Source: Acidobacteriota bacterium (lineage in GTDB: Bacteria > Acidobacteriota > Vicinamibacteria > Fen-336). Taken from it: a stretch of 64,000 nucleotides of DNA. The notes below the pieces were generated by a model. The model saw nothing but the letters and a program-made list of their open reading frames with translations, did not search any database and had not been told where the DNA came from. Positions within the stretch are counted from its first letter, which is position 1. Each line of letters begins with the position of its first letter. Position numbers and translations under genes: made by a program. Positions 7,801 to 16,436 of the stretch are shown in pieces. The stretch is from contig WYBL01000009.1 of NCBI GenBank assembly GCA_011526565.1, forward strand, positions 1-64,000. The letters are read 5' to 3'.

Positions 7801-9215
7801 GCGCCCGGCGGCCCCTGGTCCTCTACGAGCCGCGCGGCCCGGGGCGGCGTTTGCCGATCGAACTGCTGCTGGCCGCGGCCCGCGTGGACGACCGCGCCGT
7901 GGAAATCGTCGACGGCCGGCTCGAGGTCGCGCCCGAGGGGCGGGTCGTCGAGCTGTGCCGCGAAGCGGCGCTGCTGGTCGTGGCGGCCCCGTCCGGCCCG
8001 GCGCTGCTGGACGCGCAGCGCATCTCGCGGGCGGCGCGAGCGGCGCGCCCCGGCCTGCGCGTGCTCTGGATCGGAGAACACGCGACGGCACGGCCCGGCG
8101 AGTGCCTGCGGGGCGGGGCGGACGCCTGTGCCGTCGGCCCGGCGGAGCACACGCTGCGCGAGTTGCTGGGGGTGCTCGACGCGGGCCTGGCAGCGGATCG
8201 GGTTCCAGGTCTCGTGCTCGACGACGCGGGCCGCGAGCGGAGCACGGGCCTCCGCGCCGACTTCGGCCCGCCCCCGACGCCGGCGCGATTCGACCGCCTC
8301 GATCTCGAGCGTCACTTTCGCTGGTGTGGCGAGCGACGCCTGCCGTGCCGTTCGAGCCGGGTCGCTCGCGAGGCGAACCGATCGCCGGCCGAGTGGCGCT
8401 GGGCGGGAGTCGCGGCGGAGGCCGTGGTCGCCGAGGTGACGGAATGGGTGGCGCGCGCCCGCGCCACGGGCATCGACTTCGTCGACGAGGAGTTCTTCGC
8501 GGACCTGCGCCGCGCGGAGGCGATCGCGCGCGGGCTCTGCGCGGCCGGAGTGCGCGCGAGTTGGACGGCGCGCGGCCGCGTCGAGACCCTGCGCCTGCTG
8601 ACCGAAGACGCCGTGCTCGCGCTGCGCCAGGCGGGCTGCGAACGGGTGCGGATCGAGGTCGCGAGCGGCAGCGCGGGCGCGCGTGCGCTCTGGCCCGGGG
8701 CGCCCGACGAAGCGGCGGTCGTGGAGCTCGCTCACAAGCTCGCCCGCGGCGGGCTGACGGCGCGGTGGGAGTTCGTCGTCGGCCGGCCCGGCGAGCCGCG
8801 CGACGCGCTGTTCGAGACCTATCGATTCGCGCGCCGCCTGCATCGCGTCGCTGCCGGGGGCGAGACGCCGATCGCACTGTGGCGGCCGCGGGCGGCTGGC
8901 CTCGGCTCCCAGGGTGGCCCCGGTGTACCGGAGCCCACCGACGTCGCCGCCTGGGCCGCGGCGGAAACCCGCGAGCCCGAGTGGATCGCCGCCCCGATAC
9001 GGCGCTGGGCGCGGCGCTTCGACTTCTACCTGCGCTGGGCCCACCAGCGGCCCGATCGCGGGCTCGGTCGCTGGCTGATCCACTTCCTTGCACGCCTGCG
9101 CGTCGCGACCGGCGTCTACGGCCTCGACGTCGAACGCGGGCTGGTCGAGCTCAGCCGGCGACTGCGCACGGCCAACAAGGCGGCTCGCCCGGGCAGCATC
9201 GGCTGGGAGCCGTAG
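7797..9215 (+). CDS. B12-binding/radical-SAM-like protein without the cluster cysteines
   Basis: 472 residues arranged like BchE-type cobalamin-binding radical SAM proteins. The N-terminal ~150 residues resemble a B12-binding Rossmann fold, with no clear DxHxxG. From about residue 200 the TIM-barrel-like part has recognisable family segments: NRSPAEW, IDFVDEEFFADLRRAEAIARGL, TARGRVETLRLLTEDAVLALRQAGCERVRIEVASGS (split here by convention into shorter blocks when aligned). The CX3CX2C motif that would hold the [4Fe-4S] cluster is missing; its expected place reads WCGERRLPCRSS. The frame is continuous, so a simple frameshift does not explain the loss. Probably a non-catalytic or repurposed homologue. 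Its 3' end overlaps the convergent methyltransferase gene by 100 bases. Confidence 0.6.
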   Translation: MSARRPLVLYEPRGPGRRLPIELLLAAARVDDRAVEIVDGRLEVAPEGRVVELCREAALLVVAAPSGPALLDAQRISRAARAARPGLRVLWIGEHATARPGECLRGGADACAVGPAEHTLRELLGVLDAGLAADRVPGLVLDDAGRERSTGLRADFGPPPTPARFDRLDLERHFRWCGERRLPCRSSRVAREANRSPAEWRWAGVAAEAVVAEVTEWVARARATGIDFVDEEFFADLRRAEAIARGLCAAGVRASWTARGRVETLRLLTEDAVLALRQAGCERVRIEVASGSAGARALWPGAPDEAAVVELAHKLARGGLTARWEFVVGRPGEPRDALFETYRFARRLHRVAAGGETPIALWRPRAAGLGSQGGPGVPEPTDVAAWAAAETREPEWIAAPIRRWARRFDFYLRWAHQRPDRGLGRWLIHFLARLRVATGVYGLDVERGLVELSRRLRTANKAARPGSIGWEP

Positions 9216-9877
9216 GCGCGCAGACGGCGCACCGTGAAGCCGGCCGCGCGGAGCTCGCGCGCCTGTTCGGCCGGGTCGAGCAGGTCCTGGCGGTGCGTCT
9301 CGGCGGCGCGGCGCCAGCCGGCTCCGCGCGCCCGGAAGGTGACGATGCGCCGCTCCAGCGATCGACCGGTCGCGCGGGTCTCCGCGAGGCACGCCCAGCC
9401 CACTCCTTCGGCGAAGCCGCGCCGGACCTCGGGACCGGCGAGCGCCGGAGTGACGAAGTCGAAGAGCAGGAAGCCGCCTTCGGGCAGCGCGCCGGCGCAG
9501 CGCCGGTAGAGTCGGCGCCGCGCGGCCGCGGAGGTGCCGGCCGGGCCGCGGTAGCAGAGCACCTCGCCCAGGGCGACGACGGCGTCGCATGGCGGAAGCT
9601 CGAAGGCGAACGCGGAGGCGAGCACGACGCGGGCGCCGGGCGCGCGCCGGCGCGCGATGCGGACGAGGTCGGGCGAGTGGTCCACGGCCGTGACGCGGAA
9701 GCCCGCGTCGACCAGCGCGGCGGCGAGCTGGCCGCCGCCGCAGCCGAGTTCGACCACGTGCGCGCCCGCGGGCCGGCGCCGGCGCAACAGCTCCACGACG
9801 AAGCCCGCGGCGCGTTCCGAGAAGCCGGCGAATCCGGCGTCGTGGACGTGGGCGAGGTCCGGCCCGTAGCGACTCAG
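9116..9877 (-). CDS. class I SAM-dependent methyltransferase
   Basis: 253-residue Rossmann-fold methyltransferase. Motif I is VVELGCGGGQLAAAL, followed by TAVDHSPDLVRIARRRAPGA (motif II acidic residue) and DAVVALGEVLCY (motif III-IV region). The opening SRYGPDLAHVHDAGF is typical of a family of small-molecule methyltransferases, which makes CTG at 9877 the best start. That CTG overlaps the upstream stop as CTGA. The only other candidate is GTG at 9931, inside the upstream gene by 58 bases. Last gene of a long minus-strand run after the amidohydrolase and FAD oxidoreductase, suggesting a modification step on a shared metabolite. Substrate unknown. Confidence 0.8.
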   Translation of the reverse strand: MSRYGPDLAHVHDAGFAGFSERAAGFVVELLRRRRPAGAHVVELGCGGGQLAAALVDAGFRVTAVDHSPDLVRIARRRAPGARVVLASAFAFELPPCDAVVALGEVLCYRGPAGTSAAARRRLYRRCAGALPEGGFLLFDFVTPALAGPEVRRGFAEGVGWACLAETRATGRSLERRIVTFRARGAGWRRAAETHRQDLLDPAEQARELRAAGFTVRRLRAYGSQPMLPGRAALLAVRSRRLSSTSPRSTSRP

Positions 9878-11319
9878 GGGCGCACGCCGAAGCGGCGGCG
9901 CAGTGCCGAGCGGGCCGCGTGGAAGCCGCACATGCCGTGGACCCCGCCGCCGGGCGGTGTTGCCGAGGAGCACAGGAAAAGAGCGGGATCGGGCGTCGCC
10001 CAGGGATCGAGCGCGACCCGGGGGCGGAACGGGAACTGCGGGAAGGCCATCGAGCCGCCCGAGATGTCGCCGCCGACGAGGTTCGCGTTGCGCGCCTCCA
10101 GCTCGCGGGGACCCGAGACCGTGACCGCGCGGACGCGCTCGCGGAAGCCGGGTGCGAAGCGCTCGACCTGGGCGAGGATCGGCTCGCTGGCGTCGGCGCC
10201 GCCCGCGTACGGGACGTGGGCGTAGGCCCACAGCGTGTGCGCGCCCGCCGGTGCGCGCGAGGCGTCGAACGGGCTCTGCTGCGCGACCAGCACGTACGGG
10301 CGCTCCGAGAGCGCCGACGCGGCGCGGCGTTCGGCCTCGGCGATCTCGTCGAGCGTCGCGCCGAGGTGCAGGGTCCCGGCCTCCCCGCAGCGCGGGTCGT
10401 TCCAGGGCACCGGACCGTCGAGCGCGACGTCGAGCTTGAACGACGCGGTGCCGTGCCGGTACCGCATCAGCGCGTCCGCGAAGTGCGGCGGCAGCCGGTC
10501 GCCGGCGAGACGGGACACCGCCCGCGGCATCAGGTCGAGCAGCACGGCGCGCGCGGGCGGCAGCTCGGCGAGCGATTCGACCCGCACGCCCGTGCGGATC
10601 TCGCCGCCGCGCGCGCGCAGCAGCGAGGCCAGCGCCTCGGTGATCCGCTGCGAGCCGCCACGCGCCAGCGGGAAGCCGGTGGTGTGGGCCAGCAGCGTGA
10701 ACATCAGCGCGAACGCGTTGGTGAGCGGCGCCTCCAGCGGCAGCACCGAGTGGCCCGCGAGCCCGGCCCAGTGGGCGCGGGTGCGCGGCTCGCGGAAGCG
10801 CGCCCGCGCGAAGCCGGCGGCGGAGCGGATCGCGTCGAGGCCGAAGCGCGCCAGCGTGAAGGGGTGGCGCGGCCAGCTCAGCACCTGGTTCAGCAACTGC
10901 GGCAGCAGCCGGTCGGCGCCCTCGACCAGCGGTTCCGCGATCCGGCGGTAGGCGTCGGCATCCGCGCCGAGTCCACGAGCCGTCTCTTCGATGCTGCGCA
11001 CGACCAGCACCGAGCGGCCGTCTGGTTGCGGATGAGCGACGTCCACGGGCGGGTGGACCCACTCGAGGCCGTGCTCGTGCAGCGGCAGCGAACGGAAGAA
11101 GGGAGAGGCGACCGCCAGCGGGTGGATCGCCGAGCACAGGTCGTGGCGGAAACCGGGCAGCGTGACCTCGGCGGTGCGGGTGCCGCCGCCGATCTCGTCT
11201 GCCGCCTCCAGCACCAGCACGTCGAGCCCGTGGCCGGCCAGTTCGACGGCGGCCGCCAGCCCGTTGGGGCCGGAGCCGACCACGATCGCGTCGCGGGCGT
11301 CGCTCGCGCCGGTCCTCAT
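9874..11319 (-). CDS. FAD-dependent oxidoreductase, phytoene-desaturase/PYROXD2-like
   Basis: 481-residue flavoprotein. The N-terminal dinucleotide-binding motif is VVGSGPNGLAAAVELA, with the usual acidic residue after the second strand (VLVLEAADEIGGGTR). The C-terminus has the flavin-closing segment FLCSSATPPGGGVHGMCG, typical of the CrtI-like NAD(P)/FAD oxidoreductase group. Members desaturate or oxidise carotenoids and other hydrophobic substrates, but many have unknown roles, and no carotenoid genes are seen nearby. ATG at 11319 overlaps the amidohydrolase stop (ATGA). Downstream the methyltransferase begins in its stop codon. Confidence 0.85.
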   Translation of the reverse strand: MRTGASDARDAIVVGSGPNGLAAAVELAGHGLDVLVLEAADEIGGGTRTAEVTLPGFRHDLCSAIHPLAVASPFFRSLPLHEHGLEWVHPPVDVAHPQPDGRSVLVVRSIEETARGLGADADAYRRIAEPLVEGADRLLPQLLNQVLSWPRHPFTLARFGLDAIRSAAGFARARFREPRTRAHWAGLAGHSVLPLEAPLTNAFALMFTLLAHTTGFPLARGGSQRITEALASLLRARGGEIRTGVRVESLAELPPARAVLLDLMPRAVSRLAGDRLPPHFADALMRYRHGTASFKLDVALDGPVPWNDPRCGEAGTLHLGATLDEIAEAERRAASALSERPYVLVAQQSPFDASRAPAGAHTLWAYAHVPYAGGADASEPILAQVERFAPGFRERVRAVTVSGPRELEARNANLVGGDISGGSMAFPQFPFRPRVALDPWATPDPALFLCSSATPPGGGVHGMCGFHAARSALRRRFGVRP

Positions 11320-12464
11320 GGCTCGACGCCCTGCAGCCACGGCACGCGCGCCAGCACGCCCGCGTGGGCTCGGAGCAGCGAAGCGAGGCGACGATGCACC
11401 GCGCTCTCGAGGGCTCGCGGCACTCCGTCCACGCTCAGCGGCGTCCAGGCCGGGCTGGCGGCCTCCATCAACCCGGGCTCGCCGTAGAGCGCCACGCCGC
11501 GGACGATCACCAGCGCGACCGCGTCGCGGCGGCCGGCCAGCAGGTCGGAGGACGAGCGGGTGACGAGCAGGTCGGCCGCGTCGCCGACGGCCTCGCCGGC
11601 CCGCGGCAGGCGCGCGACCTCCGCGGAGCCCGCGGTCGCCAGTTCCAGCAGCTCGTCCGGCGTCAAGGCGCCTCCGCGCGCGGCACAGGCGAGGCTCGAG
11701 AGCAGGTCGCGACCGCCCGCCATCGCGCTCTCGCTGCCGAGGCCCACGCGCACGCCGGCCGCGCGCAGCGCAGCGACGTCGGCCGCTCGACCGTAGAGCC
11801 GAAGGCCGGCCTCGGGGCACCAGGCGACGCACGCCTTCGCCGCGGCGATCGCCGCACGATCGGCCTCGGAGCAGGCGATCGCGTGGGCCACGACCGTGTT
11901 CTGCCGCAGGACGTTGGCCGCGGCCAGGCGTTCGATCTCGGCTGCCGCGACCGGATCGGTGCCTTCGGCCGCGTGGACGAGGAACGGGATGCGGCGGTCG
12001 GTCGTGCGGTAGGCCTTGCGCAGTTGCGGCGTCTGGCCCGGTGAGTGGGCGAAGTCGTAGCGGTGCTGCACGCGCACGGGGAAGTCGTCGCGCTGCAGGG
12101 CGCGGTGGAAGGGCGCGTGATGGAGCACGCCGGTCGCGCCGCAGAGCAGGTTGCGGACCCCGCCGAGGAACAGCCGGTCGACGAGCGGCAGGGTCATCGC
12201 CGCCGCTGCCGCAGCCGCGTCGTGGCGGGCGACGTCTTCGGCCCACGCGTAGGCGTTCGGGTACGGGGGGCGGCCCAGCGGGGGGCAGGCTGCGAGGTCG
12301 AGGTGGTCGTGGGCGTTGACGAGGCCGGGCAGCACCCGCGCCTCGCCGAGGTCGACCGTGCGGCAGGCCGGCGACGGCGAGGCGCCGGCGGGCGCGACGC
12401 GGCCGGCCGCCAGCAGCAGCGGCGGCGCGCTGGCCCGCAGCAGCCGGAGCGGTGGGACGCTCAG
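11316..12464 (-). CDS. amidohydrolase-superfamily protein (cytosine deaminase/chlorohydrolase-like)
   Basis: 382-residue member of the metal-dependent amidohydrolase superfamily. Seen in order: an N-terminal beta sandwich (AAGRVAPAG ... VLPGLVNAHDHLDL) with HDH as the HxH metal pair, FLVHAAEGTD, VVAHAIACSEAD, and VRVGLGSESAM. At the last position the superfamily normally has Asp (GTDS); here it is Glu, an unusual change at a metal or catalytic residue. No ATG, GTG or TTG would preserve the N-terminal sandwich; CTG at 12464, in a CTGA overlap with the upstream stop, does. Substrate unknown; the operon suggests processing of a small nitrogenous compound together with the FAD enzyme and methyltransferase. 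Confidence 0.8.
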   Translation of the reverse strand: MSVPPLRLLRASAPPLLLAAGRVAPAGASPSPACRTVDLGEARVLPGLVNAHDHLDLAACPPLGRPPYPNAYAWAEDVARHDAAAAAAAMTLPLVDRLFLGGVRNLLCGATGVLHHAPFHRALQRDDFPVRVQHRYDFAHSPGQTPQLRKAYRTTDRRIPFLVHAAEGTDPVAAAEIERLAAANVLRQNTVVAHAIACSEADRAAIAAAKACVAWCPEAGLRLYGRAADVAALRAAGVRVGLGSESAMAGGRDLLSSLACAARGGALTPDELLELATAGSAEVARLPRAGEAVGDAADLLVTRSSSDLLAGRRDAVALVIVRGVALYGEPGLMEAASPAWTPLSVDGVPRALESAVHRRLASLLRAHAGVLARVPWLQGVEP

Positions 12465-15142
12465 CGGGTTTCGACCCCCGGCGCGGCAGTGACCTTCAGT
12501 TTGCGCTCCGCGGAGTGCAAGCCCGCCGTCAGCTTGACCGTGTACTCGCCGGGCGCCACGAACTTCTGGCCCTCGCCGCCGTACTCGGTGAGGTGCTCCT
12601 TGCCGATCCGGAGATCCCAGGTGACGCGGCCGAAGCCGGGTACCCCGGGCGCCTTCAGTTCCGCGATGGCGCGGCCCTTCGCGTCGGAGATCGCGAGCGT
12701 CACGCCCTGCGGCGCGACGTCGCGCAGCCAGAACGTCAGCGCCGCACCCGGCTCGGGATTCTCGCCGCGGAAGTGGGCGACGCCGTTCCAGTCCGAGAAC
12801 CCGGGCAGCAGGTGGAAGGCCTCCGCCGGGCGCGGCTCGAAGAGCTGCGCGCCAGTCGCGATCGCCTCCTTCGTCAGCGCCTCGAGGCCGCCGACGTCGT
12901 CGATCACGTAGAGGCTGCGGCCGTGGGTCGCGACCACCAGGTCGCGCTCCCGCGGGTGGATCAGCAGGTCGTCGACGGGGACCGTGGGGATCCCCGGGTG
13001 GCGCACGAAGCGGGCCCCGCGGTCGAGGCTGACGAAGAGGCCGGTTTCGGTGCCGGCGAAGAGCAGGTCGGGGTTCGACAGCCCCTCGCGCACGACGCGC
13101 ACGGGCACGTCCTTCGGCAGGTCGAGGCCGATCCGTTCCCAGGTCTTGCCCAGGTCGGCCGTGCGCCACACGAGCGGAGCGTGGTTTCCCGCGCGGTGGG
13201 CATCGACCACCAGGTAGGCGACGCGGGCGTCGAAGTGGCCCGGCTCGACGCGGTTGATCCACTGGCCGCGGGCCTCGGCGGGCAGCGTCTTCGTCAGGTC
13301 GGACCAGTTCGCGCCGCCGTCGAGGGTGACCCAGAGCTTGCCGTCGTCGGTGCCGGCCCACAGCAGGCCCTTCTCGAGCGGCGACTCCGCGAACGCGTAG
13401 ACGACCGCGTAGTTCTCCGCGCCGGAGCCCACCGCCGTGATCTTGTCCGCCTCGCGGTTCGACAGGTCGGGGCTGATCGGCTGCCACTGCTCACCGCGGT
13501 GCTCGAGCCGGAACACGCGGTTGCCGGCGAGGTACAGCACGCCCTTCTCGTGGCGGCTGGCGACGAGCGGCGAGTTCCAGTGGAAGCGGAACGCGGGCTG
13601 GCCCTCGGTCGGCTCCGGGCGCAGGTCCTTGCTCTGGCCCGAGCGCAGGTCGAAGCGGTGCAGGTATCCGCCCTGGCTCTCGGCGTAGACGATCTGCGGC
13701 TCGTCGGGGTCGAACGCGCAGTAGAAGCCGTCGCCGCCGCCGATGTTGATCCAGTCGGCGTTGACGATCCCGTCCTTCGTCCGCGTGCGGCTGGGACCCA
13801 CCCAGTTGAGGTTGTCCTGCAGGCCGCCGCAGATCCGGTAGGGCACGGAGTCGTCGACGTTCACGCGGTAGAACTGGCCCGCGGCCATGCGGTCGAGGTG
13901 GCCCCAGCTCTCGCCCCGGTCGTGGCTCAGGTAGGCGCCGCCGTCGGTGCCGAGCAGCAGCCGCCGCGGGTCCTTCGGGTCGATCTCCAGCGCGTGGAGG
14001 TCGGGGTGGACCTTCTCGAAGCGATCCTCGCGCCAGGTGCGGCCGCCGTCCTCCGAGTGGTGCAGGCCGAAGCCGAGCACGAACACGCGGTCGGGGTCCT
14101 CCGGGTCGACGCGCAGCTTGCTGAAGTAGAACGGCCGCGGGTTGAGCGCGCTCTGCCGGGTCCAGGTCGCGCCGCCGTCGTCGCTGCGGAAGACGCCGCC
14201 GCGCTTGCTGTGGACCTGGTCGATGCCGCTCTGGCCGCCTTCGTCGCTCTGCACGACGGCGTAGACGATCTTCGGGTCCTTGCGGTGCACGCTGAGCCCG
14301 ATGCGGCCGGTGCGCGCGGGCAGCCCGTTCGTCAGCTTCGTCCAGGTCGCGCCGCCGTCGGTCGTCTTGAAGATCCCGCCGAGGTCCTTGCCCTCCGTCG
14401 CGTCGGGCCCGTAGGTGAACGACCACGGCGTGCGGCGGCGGGCGTACAGCGCAGCGTAGGCGACGTCGGGGTTCTGCGGGTCGAGCTGCAGGTCGCCGCA
14501 GCCGACGCGGTCGCCGTACGGGGCCGGCGCAGTCAGCACCGCCTTCCAGGTGCGGCCCGCGTCCGTCGTCTTGAAGCAGCCGCGCTCGGCCGACGGCACC
14601 CACAGGTCGCCCACGGCGGCCACCCAGGCGACGTCCGCGTCGCGCGGATCGACCTGAACGCGGAGGATCGTCCGGCTGCCGGCGAGGCCGGCGCGGGTCC
14701 ACGACTGGCCGCCGTCGGTCGAGCGGTACACGCCGTCGCCCCAGCCCGAGGAGTTGCGGTCGTTGGCCTCGCCGGTGCCGACCCAGACGACGTCGGGCTT
14801 CGAAGGAGCGATCTCGATCGCGCCGATCGAGGACGTGCCTTCCTTCTCGAGCACGGCCGCGAAGGACTGCCCGCCGTTCGTCGTCTTCATCACGCCGCCG
14901 GTCGCGAGGCCGACGTAGAAGGTCCAGGGGTCGGCCGGGTGCAGGGCGACGTCGGAGACGCGGCCGCCCATCACGGCCGGGCCGATCGCGCGCGGCGCCA
15001 GAGCGCGCAGGTCGTCCGCCGTCAGCGCCCGCGGCGGGGGAGGCGGCGTGGGCGAGGCCTTGGCCTGGGCACCGGAACGGGACTGGGCTAGGGCCGGCAG
15101 CGCGGCGCAGGCGATGGCGAGGGCGATCGGGACCAGACGCAT
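12461..15142 (-). CDS. secreted VPS10/sortilin-like beta-propeller protein
   Basis: 893 residues with a clear Sec signal peptide (MRLVPIALAIACAALPALAQ). The mature protein is a long array of BNR/Asp-box repeats such as STDGGQSWT, TTDAGRTWK, TTDGGATWT and SEDGGRTW, characteristic of VPS10/sortilin-type 10-bladed propellers annotated as glycosyl hydrolases in acidobacteria and relatives. A C-terminal beta domain (GEYTVKLTAG) follows. Role is unknown; such proteins are periplasmic or extracellular and often sit with peptidases or hydrolases. ATG at 15142 is preceded by GGAGG seven bases upstream and starts 28 bases after pabB. The stop overlaps the amidohydrolase start as CTGA. Confidence 0.85.
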   Translation of the reverse strand: MRLVPIALAIACAALPALAQSRSGAQAKASPTPPPPPRALTADDLRALAPRAIGPAVMGGRVSDVALHPADPWTFYVGLATGGVMKTTNGGQSFAAVLEKEGTSSIGAIEIAPSKPDVVWVGTGEANDRNSSGWGDGVYRSTDGGQSWTRAGLAGSRTILRVQVDPRDADVAWVAAVGDLWVPSAERGCFKTTDAGRTWKAVLTAPAPYGDRVGCGDLQLDPQNPDVAYAALYARRRTPWSFTYGPDATEGKDLGGIFKTTDGGATWTKLTNGLPARTGRIGLSVHRKDPKIVYAVVQSDEGGQSGIDQVHSKRGGVFRSDDGGATWTRQSALNPRPFYFSKLRVDPEDPDRVFVLGFGLHHSEDGGRTWREDRFEKVHPDLHALEIDPKDPRRLLLGTDGGAYLSHDRGESWGHLDRMAAGQFYRVNVDDSVPYRICGGLQDNLNWVGPSRTRTKDGIVNADWINIGGGDGFYCAFDPDEPQIVYAESQGGYLHRFDLRSGQSKDLRPEPTEGQPAFRFHWNSPLVASRHEKGVLYLAGNRVFRLEHRGEQWQPISPDLSNREADKITAVGSGAENYAVVYAFAESPLEKGLLWAGTDDGKLWVTLDGGANWSDLTKTLPAEARGQWINRVEPGHFDARVAYLVVDAHRAGNHAPLVWRTADLGKTWERIGLDLPKDVPVRVVREGLSNPDLLFAGTETGLFVSLDRGARFVRHPGIPTVPVDDLLIHPRERDLVVATHGRSLYVIDDVGGLEALTKEAIATGAQLFEPRPAEAFHLLPGFSDWNGVAHFRGENPEPGAALTFWLRDVAPQGVTLAISDAKGRAIAELKAPGVPGFGRVTWDLRIGKEHLTEYGGEGQKFVAPGEYTVKLTAGLHSAERKLKVTAAPGVETR

Positions 15143-15170
15143 GGGCGAGCCTCCAGGGCGGTGCGCGAAT

Positions 15171-16436
15171 CTACAACAGGTCGGCGGCAGCCGTGGCGGC
15201 CAGCGCCAGCCGCATGCCTTCGGCCTTGTGCAGCGTCTCCTCGTACTCGAAGTCGGGATCGGAGTCGGCGACGATGCCGCTGCCGGTGCTGAAGCGGGCG
15301 ACGCCGTCTTCGACGACCGCGGAGCGGATCAGGATGTTGGCGTCGAGCCGAAGGGCGCCGGGGCCCTCGGGCGTCGCGTAGAAGAGGGCGCCCGTGTAGA
15401 AGCCGCGCGGCACCGGTTCCAGCGCGTCGAGGATCTGCATGCAGCGGCGCTTCGGCACGCCGGTGATGGTGCCGCCGGGGAACAGCGCGAACAGCGCGTC
15501 GAACGCGTCGCGGCCGTCCGCGAGCGCCGCCCGCACGTTCGACACGATGTGGCGGACCTGGGCGTAGTCCTCGACCACCATCAGCTCGTCGACGTGGACC
15601 GAGCCGGTGCGCGCGACCTGGCCGAGGTCGTTGCGCGCCAGGTCGACGAGCATCAGGTGCTCGGCGCGTTCCTTCTCCGACAGCAGCAGCTCCGCGGCGA
15701 GCTCGCGGTCCCGTTCGGCGTTCGCCGAGCGGGGCCGGGTGCCCGCGATCGGGCGCGTGCTGGCCTCGCGGCCCTCCACGAGCAGCAGCCGCTCGGGCGA
15801 GGCGGACGCCAGTTCCAGGCCGCCGTGGCGGAAGTAGCCGGAGAAGGGGGCGGGCGAGACGCGGCGCAGCGCGCGCCACAGGGCGAGGCCCCCGCGCGGA
15901 CACGGCAGCTCGAAGCGCTGCGAGAGGTTCGCCTGGTACACGTCGCCGCGGCCGATGTGCTCCTGCACGGCGAGGGTGAGGCGGCGATGCTCGGCGCGGC
16001 CCAGGCTCGAGTGGGGAGCCAGGTCGAGGCCTCCGGCGGCCCGGCGCGCGGCGTCGCGGAAGGCGCTCGCGCCGGCATCCGCGGCCTCCGGCGCGAAGGC
16101 CTCGAGCCGGGCCCCCGCCAGCGCGATCAGCAGCGTCGCGGGCTCGCCGACCCGAGGCGGCCGGGCCAGGTCGTACGCGACGAGGCCGGCGACGGCGCCG
16201 CCCGTCGGCACCTCGGCGAGCAGGGCGCGCAATGCTGCGGCGGGATCGGGGGGCAGGGGCACGGTTCGATCCGTGTGCAGGTCCCGGCGCACGGCTCCGT
16301 GGCGCCCGAGCTCGAGGGCGGCGAACGGCTCCCGCAGCAGCAGCGTGCGGCGGGCGAGCGCGGTCTCGGGCCCGGGACTCTCGAACAGCGCGCAGGAGCC
16401 GCGCGCCGGGAGCAGCGCCTCGAGGGCGGGGCTCAG
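15171..16436 (-). CDS. pabB: aminodeoxychorismate synthase component I
   Basis: 421-residue chorismate-utilising enzyme of the PabB/TrpE fold. Seen: YQANLSQRFE, ASPERLL, RPIAGTRPR, the catalytic region KERAEHLMLVDLARNDLG, FPGGTITGVPK (PIAGT and GGTITG being family signatures), and EYEETLHKAEGM. With glutamine amidotransferase PabA it makes 4-amino-4-deoxychorismate for folate; no pabA is seen here. GTG at 16292 would remove 48 residues that look like a genuine PabB N-terminal domain (CALFESPGPE, LLLREPFAALELG), so I chose CTG at 16436 inside the CTGA overlap with the GAF gene. TrpE-type anthranilate synthase is less likely given its small size and sequence style. Confidence 0.85.
   Translation of the reverse strand: MSPALEALLPARGSCALFESPGPETALARRTLLLREPFAALELGRHGAVRRDLHTDRTVPLPPDPAAALRALLAEVPTGGAVAGLVAYDLARPPRVGEPATLLIALAGARLEAFAPEAADAGASAFRDAARRAAGGLDLAPHSSLGRAEHRRLTLAVQEHIGRGDVYQANLSQRFELPCPRGGLALWRALRRVSPAPFSGYFRHGGLELASASPERLLLVEGREASTRPIAGTRPRSANAERDRELAAELLLSEKERAEHLMLVDLARNDLGQVARTGSVHVDELMVVEDYAQVRHIVSNVRAALADGRDAFDALFALFPGGTITGVPKRRCMQILDALEPVPRGFYTGALFYATPEGPGALRLDANILIRSAVVEDGVARFSTGSGIVADSDPDFEYEETLHKAEGMRLALAATAAADLL

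Noticed and set aside
2716-9093. Very long minus-strand open frame of over 2000 codons
   Set aside because: It runs antisense to the flippase region and through ileS out of frame; only its final 192 codons (lspA) are real. High GC removes stop codons.
15171-16292. Shorter pabB beginning at GTG 16292
   Set aside because: It would drop 48 residues that resemble the genuine PabB N-terminal domain; CTG 16436 keeps them.
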